This document shows, one piece after another, positions 29,395 through 38,474 of a DNA stretch of 44,809 nt. The DNA is from an uncultured Ectothiorhodospiraceae bacterium (lineage in GTDB: Bacteria; Pseudomonadota; Gammaproteobacteria; UBA9214). Within the stretch, counting starts at the first letter, position 1. Each line of letters opens with the position of its first letter. The notes beneath the pieces were generated by a model. It was not told the origin of the DNA, made no database searches, and was given only the letters and a program-made list of their open reading frames with translations. The DNA lies in the NCBI GenBank assembly GCA_947258515.1, contig CAMYIO010000035.1:1-44809 (forward strand), given 5' to 3'. The translations under genes and the position numbers were made by a program.

Positions 29395-30381
29395 CTAGCG
29401 CCTGCCTACCGTGCGGGCCATACTCTGCACGGTTGCCGCCGGCACTTCGCCAACGACAGTAACCTGGTGATCATCAAGCACGGCGCCATAGGCATTCATG
29501 GCACCCATGTTGGAGAGACCGGTAAACGCGGTGCTGTTGTCCAGCATTTTTTCCACATAAACCGACACCGTTGCCAGGCCATCACTGAACACCATGTGTT
29601 CCGCCGGTTCGCCGCCCTGGTGGAGTCGTTTGCGCTGGTAATTCGTCATGACGAACCCTGCCGGTGTCTGCTTTACGGTCCATTCCGGTTGCCCGGGTGC
29701 TGCAGCCGGATTCTCGCCGCCGCCCTGCCGGAACCAGTTATAACCTTCGCCGGTCAGGGACGGCTCAAGGGCCGCGGCGGGAATCCGGTCGCCGACGCGC
29801 AGATCGGTAAACATGACCTGTTCAATAGCCGTGCCATCCACGGCACTCAGCTCGAACTTGAGCAGCATGTAATTCGCGGTATCGATCCAGAAGCGGTAGC
29901 CGTAGCGGTATTTATCTCGTGGCGTGATATCGATGACACGCGTCATCAGACCGGCCACGCGGTCTTCACCAACATCCTGCAACTGGTAGTAGGGTGACAG
30001 GCTGTCGAGGTCTGCGGGAACATCGGGGAAGGGTTGCCGCGGGCGGCTCTGGCCCACCATGACGGATTTCTTGTCGGGCATGATACAGGTCACCGCCTTG
30101 TCATCCCGCAACACTTCACGCGCACTGCCGGTGAGGGACATCAGGCGCTCCTTTTCACCGCCCGCGCTCGCCTGGTGCACGATGCGCATCGCTTCCAGCT
30201 TGCCGTCGTGGTAATAGACAAAGGTGCCGTCATAGTCGAGCGACTGCAACGACCTGGACATGTTGCCAAGCCACTGCCGTGCACTGTCCGGGGGAACATC
30301 AGCCTCTGCCTGCAGGGAAACCGCGGCGGCTGCGGCCAGTAAGGCAGGCAACAGCCATTTCACGATTTTATTGCTTGCCAT
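29395..30381 (-). CDS. rseB: RseB/MucB periplasmic regulator of sigma E
   Basis: RseB binds the periplasmic part of RseA and protects it from proteolysis until envelope stress. The protein has 328 residues and a signal peptide (cleavage near AEA at residue 27). The MucB/RseB N-terminal domain begins at RQWLGNMSRSLQSLDYDGTFVYYHDGKLEAMRI, followed by YRYGYRFWIDTANYMLLKFEL, and the C-terminal domain ends with MARTVGRR. The ATG at 30381 overlaps the end of rseA by 14 bases. A TTG one codon earlier is not needed. Confidence 0.94.
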   Translation of the reverse strand: MASNKIVKWLLPALLAAAAAVSLQAEADVPPDSARQWLGNMSRSLQSLDYDGTFVYYHDGKLEAMRIVHQASAGGEKERLMSLTGSAREVLRDDKAVTCIMPDKKSVMVGQSRPRQPFPDVPADLDSLSPYYQLQDVGEDRVAGLMTRVIDITPRDKYRYGYRFWIDTANYMLLKFELSAVDGTAIEQVMFTDLRVGDRIPAAALEPSLTGEGYNWFRQGGGENPAAAPGQPEWTVKQTPAGFVMTNYQRKRLHQGGEPAEHMVFSDGLATVSVYVEKMLDNSTAFTGLSNMGAMNAYGAVLDDHQVTVVGEVPAATVQSMARTVGRR

Positions 30382-30913
30382 CAACGTTCATTTCATGACC
30401 AACAAGACGCACGTAGGGCAGCATGCCACGATTCACGGCGTACTCGTTATGATTGACCAGGTAGGCATTGAGGCCTTGCGGGGTATGCGGTGAAGCGGCA
30501 GGCGGCGCCTTGATTTCCGCACGCAGGTAGTCTTGCGCAACAGGGGCGCTGGCCACTGCCGGGGTCGATGAGGGGGCTTCAGTACGAATGGATTGCAGTG
30601 ATAACACGGCAACGACTGCAACCGAGGCCGCAACGGCCAACCCCGCAACCGGTTTAACCATCCCGGCAAAGCGGGACGATGCGACATGTATGGCGGGTTC
30701 AGCCTGCAACGCGGCCTGGACACTGTCGTGAAAGCCGATATCAAGCCGCGGCGGTAAATGGTTCTGTAATGCGTCACTGACGAGCTGGTAACGTGCCAGA
30801 CGCTCGCGCAGCAGGGGATCTGCGCCGATTTGCCTGAGCAGTAACGCCTGTTCGGCTGCTTCCAGTTCATCATCAACCAGTGCAGACAGCTGTTCGTGTA
30901 GTTTCTCTTTCAT
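30368..30913 (-). CDS. rseA: Anti-sigma-E factor RseA/MucA
   Basis: RseA is an inner-membrane protein that sequesters sigma E through its cytoplasmic N-terminus and is cleaved under stress. The 181 residues open with the RseA N-terminal domain (KEKLHEQLSALVDDELEAAEQALLLRQI). A membrane segment lies near 86-108 (MVKPVAGLAVAASVAVVAVLSL), and a proline-rich periplasmic tail follows. It lies 19 bp after rpoE and overlaps rseB. The cleavage sites cannot be read from the sequence. Confidence 0.93.
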   Translation of the reverse strand: MKEKLHEQLSALVDDELEAAEQALLLRQIGADPLLRERLARYQLVSDALQNHLPPRLDIGFHDSVQAALQAEPAIHVASSRFAGMVKPVAGLAVAASVAVVAVLSLQSIRTEAPSSTPAVASAPVAQDYLRAEIKAPPAASPHTPQGLNAYLVNHNEYAVNRGMLPYVRLVGHEMNVDGKQ

Positions 30914-30932
30914 AGTGACAAGCCTTGTGTTG

Positions 30933-31508
30933 CTAATCCAGCAAGGGTTTCAAACGTGTATCGATGGCATCCCTTGCCCTGAAGATTCTCGAGCGCACCG
31001 TACCGATGGGGCACTCCATGGTCTGGGCGATCTCTTCGTAACTCAAACCTTCCAGCTCGCGCAATATGATCGCTGTGCGCAAATCATCCGGTAACTCGTC
31101 TATCGCCTTTGCAATCAATGCCTGGATTTCATCCTTTAGCAACAAACGTTCCGGTGTTGCATATTCCTTAAGACCCATGGCACCCTCATATTGTTCCGCA
31201 TCCTGTGCATCTATATCGTTCTTTGGTGGCCGGCGGGCGCTGGCAACCAGGTGGTTCTTGGCAGTATTGATGGCGATCCGGTAAATCCAGGTATAAAACG
31301 CGCTGTCGCCCCGGAATCGGTCAATCGCCTTGTAGGCCTTGATGAAGGCGTCCTGCGCAACATCCCGTGCCTCGTCGGGATCATGCACGTAGCGATAGAT
31401 CAACTGGATGATTTTATTCTGATATTTCAGTACCAGGACATCAAACGCCTGTTTATCACCCTGCTGGACTCTTTCAACCAGTGCCTGATCTATGCCTCGT
31501 TCGCCCAT
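30933..31508 (-). CDS. rpoE: RNA polymerase sigma factor E (RpoE/AlgU)
   Basis: This ECF sigma factor drives the envelope stress response. The 191 residues have region 2 (FDVLVLKYQNKIIQLIYRYVHDPDEARDVAQDAFIKAYKAI, with FYTWIYRIAINTAKNHL) and region 4 (LPDDLRTAIILRELEGLSYEEIAQTMECPIGTVRSRIFRAR), both very like E. coli RpoE. It heads the rpoE-rseA-rseB-rseC-protease operon and is divergent from nadB, the conserved gammaproteobacterial arrangement. A ribosome site AGGGAG precedes the ATG. Confidence 0.98.
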   Translation of the reverse strand: MGERGIDQALVERVQQGDKQAFDVLVLKYQNKIIQLIYRYVHDPDEARDVAQDAFIKAYKAIDRFRGDSAFYTWIYRIAINTAKNHLVASARRPPKNDIDAQDAEQYEGAMGLKEYATPERLLLKDEIQALIAKAIDELPDDLRTAIILRELEGLSYEEIAQTMECPIGTVRSRIFRARDAIDTRLKPLLD

Positions 31509-31541
31509 CCGGGCCGTCTCCCTTCAACCCGTAACCACACA

Positions 31542-31569
31542 GATGGACTTCGTCCGTACCGGATAGTTC
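31542..31569 (-). promoter_or_regulatory. Candidate sigma-E-type promoter of rpoE
   Basis: GAACTA (31569-31564) and TCCATC (31547-31542) are 16 bases apart, resembling the sigma-E pattern GAACTT-N16-TC. The -10 matches only at TC. The place, about 35 bp before the rpoE ATG, fits autoregulation as known for rpoE in related bacteria. Confidence 0.4.
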
Positions 31570-31791
31570 AGTGTTAATGTATAAATATCAGATGCTTCCG
31601 CAGCAACCTCGGCGCTACGTCAACCACCGGACAGTGTCTTTTGCAGCAGACTGTCGGGTGCGCTACGCTTAACCCAACCCAAAACAAATCAAAGTGTTAG
31701 CTTAAGACCGGGGCTGGACACAAACAATGATCCCGGTTCACCAGGGTAAAGATCACAGCATGATCAAGCTCCGCCGTCTGCATAACAAACC

Positions 31792-33420
31792 ATGTTAACT
31801 GACAATAGTTTTGATGTCCTGATTTTTGGCAGCGGTGCCGCCGGACTCACGCTGGCGCTGCATCTGCCCGTGCAGGTACGGGTCGCGGTACTGTCGAAGA
31901 GCGAGCTGAGTGAAAGCTCCACCCTCTACGCCCAGGGCGGCATCTCCGCCGTCACCCAGGCACCGGATACCTTCGAGTCCCATATCGCTGACACACTGGA
32001 TGCCGGTGCCCGCCTCAACAACCCGGAGACGGTGCGTTTTACCATCGAAAACGCGCCGGCGGCGATTCGCTGGCTGGTGGAACTGGGCGTGCCGTTTACC
32101 CGCGATAACGCCACCAGCAACCACGATAACTTTCACCTTACCCGGGAGGGTGGTCACTCCACCCGCCGGGTGTTGCATGCAGCCGATGCCACCGCACGCG
32201 CCATGGAAACCACGCTGCTGGATGCGGCCCGCGCGCGCAGCAACATCACCCTGCTGGAACACCACATCGCCATTGACCTGATCACCGGCCATAAACTGGG
32301 CCTGGCACACAACCGCTGTGTCGGCGCCTATGTGCTGAATCGCGACCGGCAAAGCGTCGAGGCCTTCCGTGCCCGCAACGTGGTCCTCGCCACCGGCGGC
32401 GCCAGCAAGGTGTACCTGTATACCAGCAACCCTGATACCTCCACTGGTGACGGCATCGCCATGGCCTGGCGCGCCGGCTGTCGCGTTGCCAACATGGAAT
32501 TCAACCAGTTTCACCCGACCTGCCTGTACCACCCCAAGGCGAAGTCATTCCTGGTCACCGAAGCCGTGCGTGGTGAAGGCGGGCACCTGCTGCTGCCCGA
32601 CGGCACGCCGTTCATGGAGAACTTCGATGAGCGTGGCAACCTGGCACCGCGCGACATCGTCGCCCGCGCCATTGACCACGAGATGAAGCGCCTCGGCGCC
32701 GAGTATGTGTTACTGGATATCAGCCACAAACCGGCACCGTTCATCAAGGAACACTTCCCGACGGTCTATGCGCGCTGCCGCGAACTCGGTTACGACATGA
32801 CGCTGAAGCCAATCCCGGTGGTCCCGGCTGCCCACTATACCTGCGGCGGCGTGATCACCGATCTGCATGGCCGCACTGACCTTCCCGGTCTGTATGCCAT
32901 CGGTGAAGTCGCCTGTACCGGCATGCACGGCGCCAACCGCATGGCCAGCAACTCACTGCTGGAGTGCCTGGTGTTCGGTATTGCCGCCAGTGAGCACATC
33001 ATCACCACCCTGGATGACACACCACCTCCCCCCGCCGTTCCGCCGTGGGATGAATCGCGGGTGCGCGACTCGGATGAGGAGGTGGTCGTCAGCCACAACT
33101 GGGACGAACTGCGACGCTGCATGTGGAACTACGTGGGAATAGTACGCACTGACAAACGCCTGCAACGTGCGTGGCGACGGGTCGACCTGCTGCAGCAGGA
33201 GATCCAGGAATATTACAGTAACTTCACCGTCTCCAATGACCTGCTGGAACTGCGCAACCTCGCCGAGGTGGCTGCCCTGATCATTCGATCGGCACAAGCA
33301 CGCAAGGAAAGCCGGGGACTGCATTTCACGCTCGACTACCCGGAAATGGACACCAGCAAGCCACCCGCCGATACCATACTCACACCGGAACAGCCGGTGG
33401 ACATCGACCTGGCCGTCTAG
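31792..33420 (+). CDS. nadB: L-aspartate oxidase
   Basis: NadB oxidises aspartate to iminoaspartate, the first step of NAD synthesis. The 542 residues contain the FAD-binding fold ([15 protein letters not shown], about 10-24), [29 protein letters not shown], and the flavin-contacting [17 protein letters not shown]. The C-terminal helical domain ends in [10 protein letters not shown]. The ATG at 31792 has a weak ribosome site. The stop TAG is also the first three bases of the palindromic element that follows. It is divergent from rpoE, as in E. coli. Confidence 0.97.
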   Translation: MLTDNSFDVLIFGSGAAGLTLALHLPVQVRVAVLSKSELSESSTLYAQGGISAVTQAPDTFESHIADTLDAGARLNNPETVRFTIENAPAAIRWLVELGVPFTRDNATSNHDNFHLTREGGHSTRRVLHAADATARAMETTLLDAARARSNITLLEHHIAIDLITGHKLGLAHNRCVGAYVLNRDRQSVEAFRARNVVLATGGASKVYLYTSNPDTSTGDGIAMAWRAGCRVANMEFNQFHPTCLYHPKAKSFLVTEAVRGEGGHLLLPDGTPFMENFDERGNLAPRDIVARAIDHEMKRLGAEYVLLDISHKPAPFIKEHFPTVYARCRELGYDMTLKPIPVVPAAHYTCGGVITDLHGRTDLPGLYAIGEVACTGMHGANRMASNSLLECLVFGIAASEHIITTLDDTPPPPAVPPWDESRVRDSDEEVVVSHNWDELRRCMWNYVGIVRTDKRLQRAWRRVDLLQQEIQEYYSNFTVSNDLLELRNLAEVAALIIRSAQARKESRGLHFTLDYPEMDTSKPPADTILTPEQPVDIDLAV

Positions 33421-33610
33421 GAGCCTGTCGGACTTAGGTGATCGTAGCGAGCATGATGGGAGAACGAGTACAAATGGTCACGATTTCGAGGCGCATAGTG
33501 GGCCTACGCAACGCGAGGCGCATAGTGGGCCTACGCAACGAGGAATCGGGGGTATTTGGGCCGTTCTCCCATCAGCGCAGTAGATTAATCCTAAGTCCGA
33601 CAGGCTCCTA
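33418..33610. mobile_element. MITE-like palindromic element after nadB
   Basis: This 193-bp element has perfect 21-base terminal inverted repeats (33418-33438 and 33590-33610; outer part TAGGAGCCTGTCGGACTTAG). A second perfect inverted pair of 13 bases lies inside (TGATGGGAGAACG, 33454-33466, with 33562-33574), and a tandem duplication sits in the centre (33487-33540). It encodes no protein, so any movement would depend on a transposase elsewhere. The left arm begins with the nadB stop codon. No flanking target duplication was obvious. Confidence 0.7.
33487..33540. repeat. Perfect 27-bp tandem duplication inside the palindromic element
   Basis: Units 33487-33513 and 33514-33540 are identical; each begins CGAGGCGCATAGTGGGCC and ends TACGCAACG. 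They lie back to back in the loop region of the element. Confidence 0.9.
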
Positions 33611-33660
33611 GGCAGAGGTCAAGGGGATCTTACAAGCCAGGCGCCAGATTTATTTCCTAA

Positions 33661-33736
33661 TAGCCACGAAAGTACACGAAAGAATTCCCAGGGAAGGTTT
33701 TATTTTTCCGTGGTTTCCGTGGATTCCGTGGCCATT
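33661..33736. repeat. CCACGGAA-type intergenic repeat
   Basis: The left half has GCCACGAAAGTACACGAAAG (33663-33682). The right half holds three 9-base units (TTTCCGTGG twice, then ATTCCGTGG; 33705-33731) ending CGTGGC. The halves are imperfect inverted copies. It lies between the MITE-like element and the acyP stop, and its units match those of the palindrome at 15512-15589. Together with the neighbouring element it fills the 328-bp gap between convergent nadB and acyP. Confidence 0.7.
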
Positions 33737-33748
33737 TCTTTTCTTTAG

Positions 33749-34018
33749 TCAGGCGATCTCGAAGCGGCTGAAACCGGCCTCTTCAGGGCAGGCCGTGCAC
33801 TGCACATCGCTGACTGCCGCCTGACGCGGGCCTTCCCATAACCACTGCCGCAACGCATCGAGTGCTGCCTGCGGACCACAGGCCGTCACCGCGACCCGTC
33901 CGTCCGGAAGATTCCGCACCTCTCCGTTGAGACCCAGTGCCTGCGCCCGATCACATGTTGAAGCCCGGAAAAAGACACCCTGAACGCGACCGGATACCAG
34001 ACAATGAATACAGGGCAT
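33749..34018 (-). CDS. acyP: Acylphosphatase
   Basis: This 89-residue enzyme hydrolyses acyl-phosphates. The ATG at 34018 gives the family start MPCIHCLVSGRVQGVFFRAST, where the arginine of VQGVFFR binds phosphate. The later RNLPDGRVAV supplies the conserved Asn. It ends near GFSRFEIA, as usual. Longer upstream starts would overlap the TlpA-like gene. It lies 10 bp after that gene on the same strand. Confidence 0.93.
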   Translation of the reverse strand: MPCIHCLVSGRVQGVFFRASTCDRAQALGLNGEVRNLPDGRVAVTACGPQAALDALRQWLWEGPRQAAVSDVQCTACPEEAGFSRFEIA

Positions 34019-34028
34019 TCGAACGGTC

Positions 34029-34544
34029 TCAGCGGCTGGAAGGTGCGGGTGTTGTTCCTGCAGAGACCGGGGTAGCCGCCCTGCCCTGTTGCTCCTTGCG
34101 TGCGATATACGCCTCGATTGCTTGCTGCGTGACCGGCCCTTCCTGGCGCGCCATGCGTTCACCCTCTGGAGATATAATATAGGTCGTTGGCAGTCCCATC
34201 ACCGGGCCGAGGCGGGTCACCGGTATCGGGTCCATACGCAGCACCGGGTAGCTCATCATTTGACTCTCGACGAACGCCTTCAGGTAGTCGTTATTCACCT
34301 CTTCATAGTCAATCCCGAGCACCACCAGCTTGTCGCTGTTGTCATCGTGCAGTGACACCAGCTCGGGTATCTCGTCCAGACAGGGCGGGCACCAGGTCGC
34401 CCAGTAATTGACGATGACCCACTTGCCACGGAAGTCCGACAGGGAGACAGGCTTGCCCTCCAGGTCCGGCAACATGAAATCAACAATCTCCGCAACAGCC
34501 GGCGCGGCGGCAAACAATGCCGTGATAAATACCAGTAAACGCAT
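34029..34544 (-). CDS. TlpA-like periplasmic thioredoxin
   Basis: This 171-residue protein has a signal peptide (MRLLVFITALFAAAPAVA, cleavage near 18) and a thioredoxin fold with Cys52-Pro-Pro-Cys55 in NYWATWCPPCLDEIP. The cis-proline region is GLPTTYIIS. It is probably a periplasmic disulfide reductase or resistance protein of the TlpA/ResA group, but its partner is unknown. A strong ribosome site AAGGAG lies six bases before the ATG. It is divergent from the fumarase gene. Confidence 0.92.
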   Translation of the reverse strand: MRLLVFITALFAAAPAVAEIVDFMLPDLEGKPVSLSDFRGKWVIVNYWATWCPPCLDEIPELVSLHDDNSDKLVVLGIDYEEVNNDYLKAFVESQMMSYPVLRMDPIPVTRLGPVMGLPTTYIISPEGERMARQEGPVTQQAIEAYIARKEQQGRAATPVSAGTTPAPSSR

Positions 34545-34678
34545 GGGTAACTCCTTGAATTGTGTAAGGGAGATTATACCCCCATCGCCGCTTGCTGCAG
34601 TCGTATTACCTCGGCCACGTCGAAACAGTTACAATTGTGACTGTCATCAGGTTTTCAGGTTCCCCTGACAAGGTACGC

Positions 34679-36202
34679 ATGAGCACCATCCGCGAAGAAG
34701 ATTTCATCACCAGCATCTGCGACGCACTGCAGTACATCTCCTATTATCATCCACTGGATTTTATCCAGGCGCTGCATGAAGCCTGGCAGCGCGAGCAAGC
34801 GCCGGCCGCGCGCGATGCCATGGCGCAGATACTGATTAACTCGCGCATGTGCGCCGAGGGCCACCGCCCCATCTGCCAGGACACCGGTATCGTCAATATA
34901 TTCCTCAAGGTGGGCATGGATGTTCGCTGGGCCACCGATATCAGCATCGATGACATGGTCAACGAGGCGGTCCGGCATGCCTACCGGAATGCGGACAACC
35001 CGCTGCGCGGCTCCATTGTCAGCGACCCGGCCGGCAAACGCATCAACACCGGCGACAACACCCCGGCCGTCATTCACAAGGACATCGTCCCGGGCGACAA
35101 GGTCGAGGTCATCGTTGCCGCCAAGGGCGGCGGCTCCGAAAACAAGTCGCGTTTCGCCGTCCTCAATCCCAGTGATGACATTGTCGAGTGGGTATTGCAG
35201 CAGGTACCCACCATGGGCGCCGGCTGGTGCCCGCCCGGCATCCTTGGCATCGGTATTGGCGGCACCGCGGAAAAGGCCATGCTGCTGGCCAAGGAAGCCA
35301 TCCTCGAACCCGTCAGCATTCATGAACTGCAGGCACGCACACCGCAAAACCGCCTCGAGGAGCTGCGTCTTGAAATCTTTGAAAAGGTGAATGCCCTCGG
35401 TATCGGCGCGCAGGGTCTTGGCGGCCTGACCACGGTGCTGGATGTAAAACTCAGGGATTATCCGACCCATGCGGCCTCCATGCCGGTCGCCCTGATACCC
35501 AACTGTGCCGCCACCCGGCACGTGCATTTCACGCTCAATGGCAGCGGACCGGTTGACCTGCCACCGCCACGGCTGGAAGACTGGCCAGTCATTACCCGCG
35601 AGGCTGGCAGCAATACTCGCAGGGTACAACTGGACGAGATCGACCCGGCCATTGAACTGGACTGGAAGCCCGGTGATACCCTGCTCATCAGCGGCAAGCT
35701 GCTCACCGGGCGCGATGCCGCGCACAAACGCATCATCGAGTGCCTCAATCGTGGCGAAGCATTGCCCAACGGGCTGGATTTCAGAGGGCGATTTATCTAC
35801 TACGTCGGTCCGGTGGACCCGGTCGGTGACGAGGTGGTCGGCCCCGCGGGCCCGACCACGGCCACACGCATGGACAAGTTCACCGACGAACTGCTTGAAA
35901 AGACCGGCCTGCTCGGCATGATCGGCAAGGCGGAACGTGGCCCCGCGGCCATCGAGTCCATTGCCCGGCACAAGGCCGTGTACCTGATCGCCACGGGCGG
36001 TGCCGCCTACCTCGTTTCCAGGGCGATTCGCGCCGCGCGCGTGGTTGCCTTTCCGGAACTCGGTATGGAAGCCGTGTATGAATTTGAGGTCGAGGACATG
36101 CCGGTTACCGTGGCCGTCGACACCCGCGGGCAGTCCATCCACGAAATCGGCCCACGGGAATGGAAAATGCGCATCGGCAATATCCCGGTCGTCACACGCT
36201 AG
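34679..36202 (+). CDS. Fumarate hydratase, class I (4Fe-4S)
   Basis: This enzyme interconverts fumarate and malate in the citric acid cycle using an oxygen-sensitive 4Fe-4S cluster. From the ATG at 34679 (AAGG six bases upstream) it has 507 residues, with the alpha and beta domains fused. Cysteines in RPICQDTG, GAGWCPPG and IPNCAATRHVHF are the likely cluster ligands, and the beta-domain block YYVGPVDPVGDEVVGPAGPTTATRMD is typical. The end ...GNIPVVTR is normal. A related hydro-lyase such as tartrate or mesaconate-type activity cannot be excluded. Confidence 0.94.
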   Translation: MSTIREEDFITSICDALQYISYYHPLDFIQALHEAWQREQAPAARDAMAQILINSRMCAEGHRPICQDTGIVNIFLKVGMDVRWATDISIDDMVNEAVRHAYRNADNPLRGSIVSDPAGKRINTGDNTPAVIHKDIVPGDKVEVIVAAKGGGSENKSRFAVLNPSDDIVEWVLQQVPTMGAGWCPPGILGIGIGGTAEKAMLLAKEAILEPVSIHELQARTPQNRLEELRLEIFEKVNALGIGAQGLGGLTTVLDVKLRDYPTHAASMPVALIPNCAATRHVHFTLNGSGPVDLPPPRLEDWPVITREAGSNTRRVQLDEIDPAIELDWKPGDTLLISGKLLTGRDAAHKRIIECLNRGEALPNGLDFRGRFIYYVGPVDPVGDEVVGPAGPTTATRMDKFTDELLEKTGLLGMIGKAERGPAAIESIARHKAVYLIATGGAAYLVSRAIRAARVVAFPELGMEAVYEFEVEDMPVTVAVDTRGQSIHEIGPREWKMRIGNIPVVTR

Positions 36203-36229
36203 CGAATGTCTTCACACCGAGAACCAACC

Positions 36230-36583
36230 ATGACCACTGACGTAACGATTTATTTTAACCCGAAGTGCAGCAAGTCCCGTCTGAGCCTCGAGCTACTGGA
36301 AAAGCAGGGCCAGCACGCCGAGGTCATTGAATACCTCGACACCCCACCGGACGCCGGGACACTCGAATCCATCCTCGACATGCTGGGCATGGAACCGCGC
36401 GAGCTGATGCGCACGCATGAAAAGCAATACACCGAGGCCGGACTGGATAACCCCGCACTGTCACGCGAACAGCTGATCAACGCCATGATCGAGCAGCCGC
36501 GACTGATTGAACGGCCGATTGTGATCAAGAACGGCAAGGCAAGACTTGGCAGACCGCCGGAAAAGATACTGGAGATTTTGTAA
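36230..36583 (+). CDS. ArsC-family arsenate reductase (glutaredoxin type)
   Basis: This 117-residue protein of the ArsC family has the catalytic cysteine Cys13 in YFNPKCSKSR and the later segment LIERPIVIKNGKARLGRPPEKI, where an arginine contacts arsenate. With glutaredoxin it would reduce arsenate to arsenite. No ars operon genes (arsB, arsR) are nearby, so a housekeeping role or a YffB-like function is possible. The ATG at 36230 gives the usual start; one at 36206 would add eight residues. Confidence 0.9.
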   Translation: MTTDVTIYFNPKCSKSRLSLELLEKQGQHAEVIEYLDTPPDAGTLESILDMLGMEPRELMRTHEKQYTEAGLDNPALSREQLINAMIEQPRLIERPIVIKNGKARLGRPPEKILEIL

Positions 36584-36676
36584 AATACCACGAAGACATG
36601 CCGGATAGTCAGCTATCGTTCATTGCCGCTTTCTCGAGCACACCCCTTCAATAAAACACTTTTCATCAAGTTATAA

Positions 36677-37285
<609 letters not shown>

Positions 37286-37318
37286 GCCATTACCGCCAGG
37301 CGCCACACACCCATTCCC

Positions 37319-37684
37319 ATGCCAAGCAGCCGCTTCCTCTATGCACTGACCCTGTTCGGTTACTTCGGCACGTTGACGCTGCTGACGCTCTGGTACGGCT
37401 GGCTGGCACCCGCCACCTTGTTCCCGGTAGCGCTGGTGTTACTGGTACTGGTGGTGCCGCTGCTGTTGCCGCTACGCGGCCTGCTGCACGGCCGCAAGTA
37501 CACCTTCGCCTGGAGCTGTTTCCTCGCCCTGCTGTACTTCTCCCACGGTGTCATGGAAGCCTACAGCGACGACGTCAACCGTCCCCTGGCTTTGCTGGAA
37601 GTCACATTCAGCTCACTGTGGTTCCTGGCAGCCATGGCCTACATCAGGACTCACCGCCAGCAGCCAGGCGCATCCAGTGAATAG
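37319..37684 (+). CDS. DUF2069-family membrane protein
   Basis: This 121-residue protein has about four membrane segments (near 8-25, 34-50, 58-78 and 91-110) and short loops. The central RGLLHGRKYTFAWSCFLALLYFSHGVMEAY segment is typical of DUF2069. Its function is unknown. It directly follows wrbA, its common neighbour, and a hairpin that could end the transcript lies just beyond its stop. Confidence 0.88.
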   Translation: MPSSRFLYALTLFGYFGTLTLLTLWYGWLAPATLFPVALVLLVLVVPLLLPLRGLLHGRKYTFAWSCFLALLYFSHGVMEAYSDDVNRPLALLEVTFSSLWFLAAMAYIRTHRQQPGASSE

Positions 37685-37688
37685 ACAA

Positions 37689-37716
37689 CAGCCGCAGACG
37701 ACGGCTGATTATTTAT
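37689..37716 (+). terminator. Likely terminator after the DUF2069 gene
   Basis: CAGCCG (37689-37694) and CGGCTG (37702-37707) form a six-pair stem around a 7-base loop, starting five bases after the stop. AT-rich ATTATTTAT follows, which is weaker than a proper T-run. Confidence 0.45.
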
Positions 37717-37765
37717 AGCTGGCAGATAAACCCTCGCAACCCCGACATAACAAGAGACTCGCAGC

Positions 37766-38474
37766 GTGTACCGACAGTCAGCTTTTGCCCGCCCCCGCAC
37801 TGTACTATTTGCGTTGCTGCTTGCCCTCGTACTGCTCTGTGGCTGTACCGCTCTACGGGGCCTATGCATCCGCGTTTGTTGAAGACGGGCAACGTCAACG
37901 TCGCCTCGCGGACATGTCATACAACTATGCGCACCGTGCGATTTGCCTGACGCACAAGGCCTTCTGCGTCGTCATCGACAAGCCGCTGGCCACCTTCAGG
38001 GAACGCTTGAATGATTTCGATACTGACGACGTCCCCGTGCTGTTCGGCTTCGCATCGGCCTGGGCAACCTGGATCCAGGCGAACAGCGAGGACTGGAATG
38101 CCACCATTCAGCTGCCAAAGGTCGCCGCACTCATGGAGCGCGTCATCGCGCTCGACGAGGGCTACGACCATGGCAACGCCCACGTCTACATGGGGGTGCT
38201 GAGCACGCAATTGCCGGCAGAAGTCGGTGGCAAGCCGGAGGTAGGCAGACAGCATTTTGAACGTGCCAACGAGTTGTCCGCCGGCCGCAACCTGATGGTG
38301 AATGTGCTATTCGCAAAGTACTATGCGCGGCTGGTATTCGACCAGCAATTACATGACAGCCTGCTGAACGCGGTCCTTGCCAGCGACACGGAGGCCCGGG
38401 ATCTGACACTCAGCAACGCACTGGCACAGCAACAGGCAAAAGAGCTACTGGAGGGCAGTAATGATTTTTTCTGA
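37766..38474 (+). pseudogene. TRAP-associated lipoprotein TatT, apparently damaged (internal deletion and frameshift)
   Basis: The N-terminal frame from GTG 37766 encodes a lipoprotein signal with lipobox LCGC (residues 24-27) and stops at TGA 37880-37882. The rest of TatT continues in another frame from about 37850 (LYGAYASAFVEDG) to the stop at 38474. In relatives as I recall them roughly 45-55 residues separate the lipobox cysteine from LYGAYA; here they are missing, so the join looks like an out-of-frame deletion. The body is otherwise intact (about 205 residues, including RAICLTHKAFC and PAEVGGKPEVGRQHFERA). Translation might restart, but no good start is seen. TatT is a periplasmic partner of DctP-type binding proteins. 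Confidence 0.72.

Noticed and set aside
31727-31798. 23-codon ORF overlapping the nadB start as a possible regulatory uORF
   Set aside because: The stop overlaps the nadB ATG region, but the ribosome site is poor and the peptide has no telling composition; chance is more likely.
34655-36142. 495-residue minus-strand ORF opposite the fumarase gene
   Set aside because: It is the antisense frame of a clear class I fumarase and has no recognisable domain.
36230-36583. ArsC-family gene as part of an arsenic resistance cluster
   Set aside because: No arsR, arsB or other ars gene is nearby; the neighbours are fumarase and wrbA.
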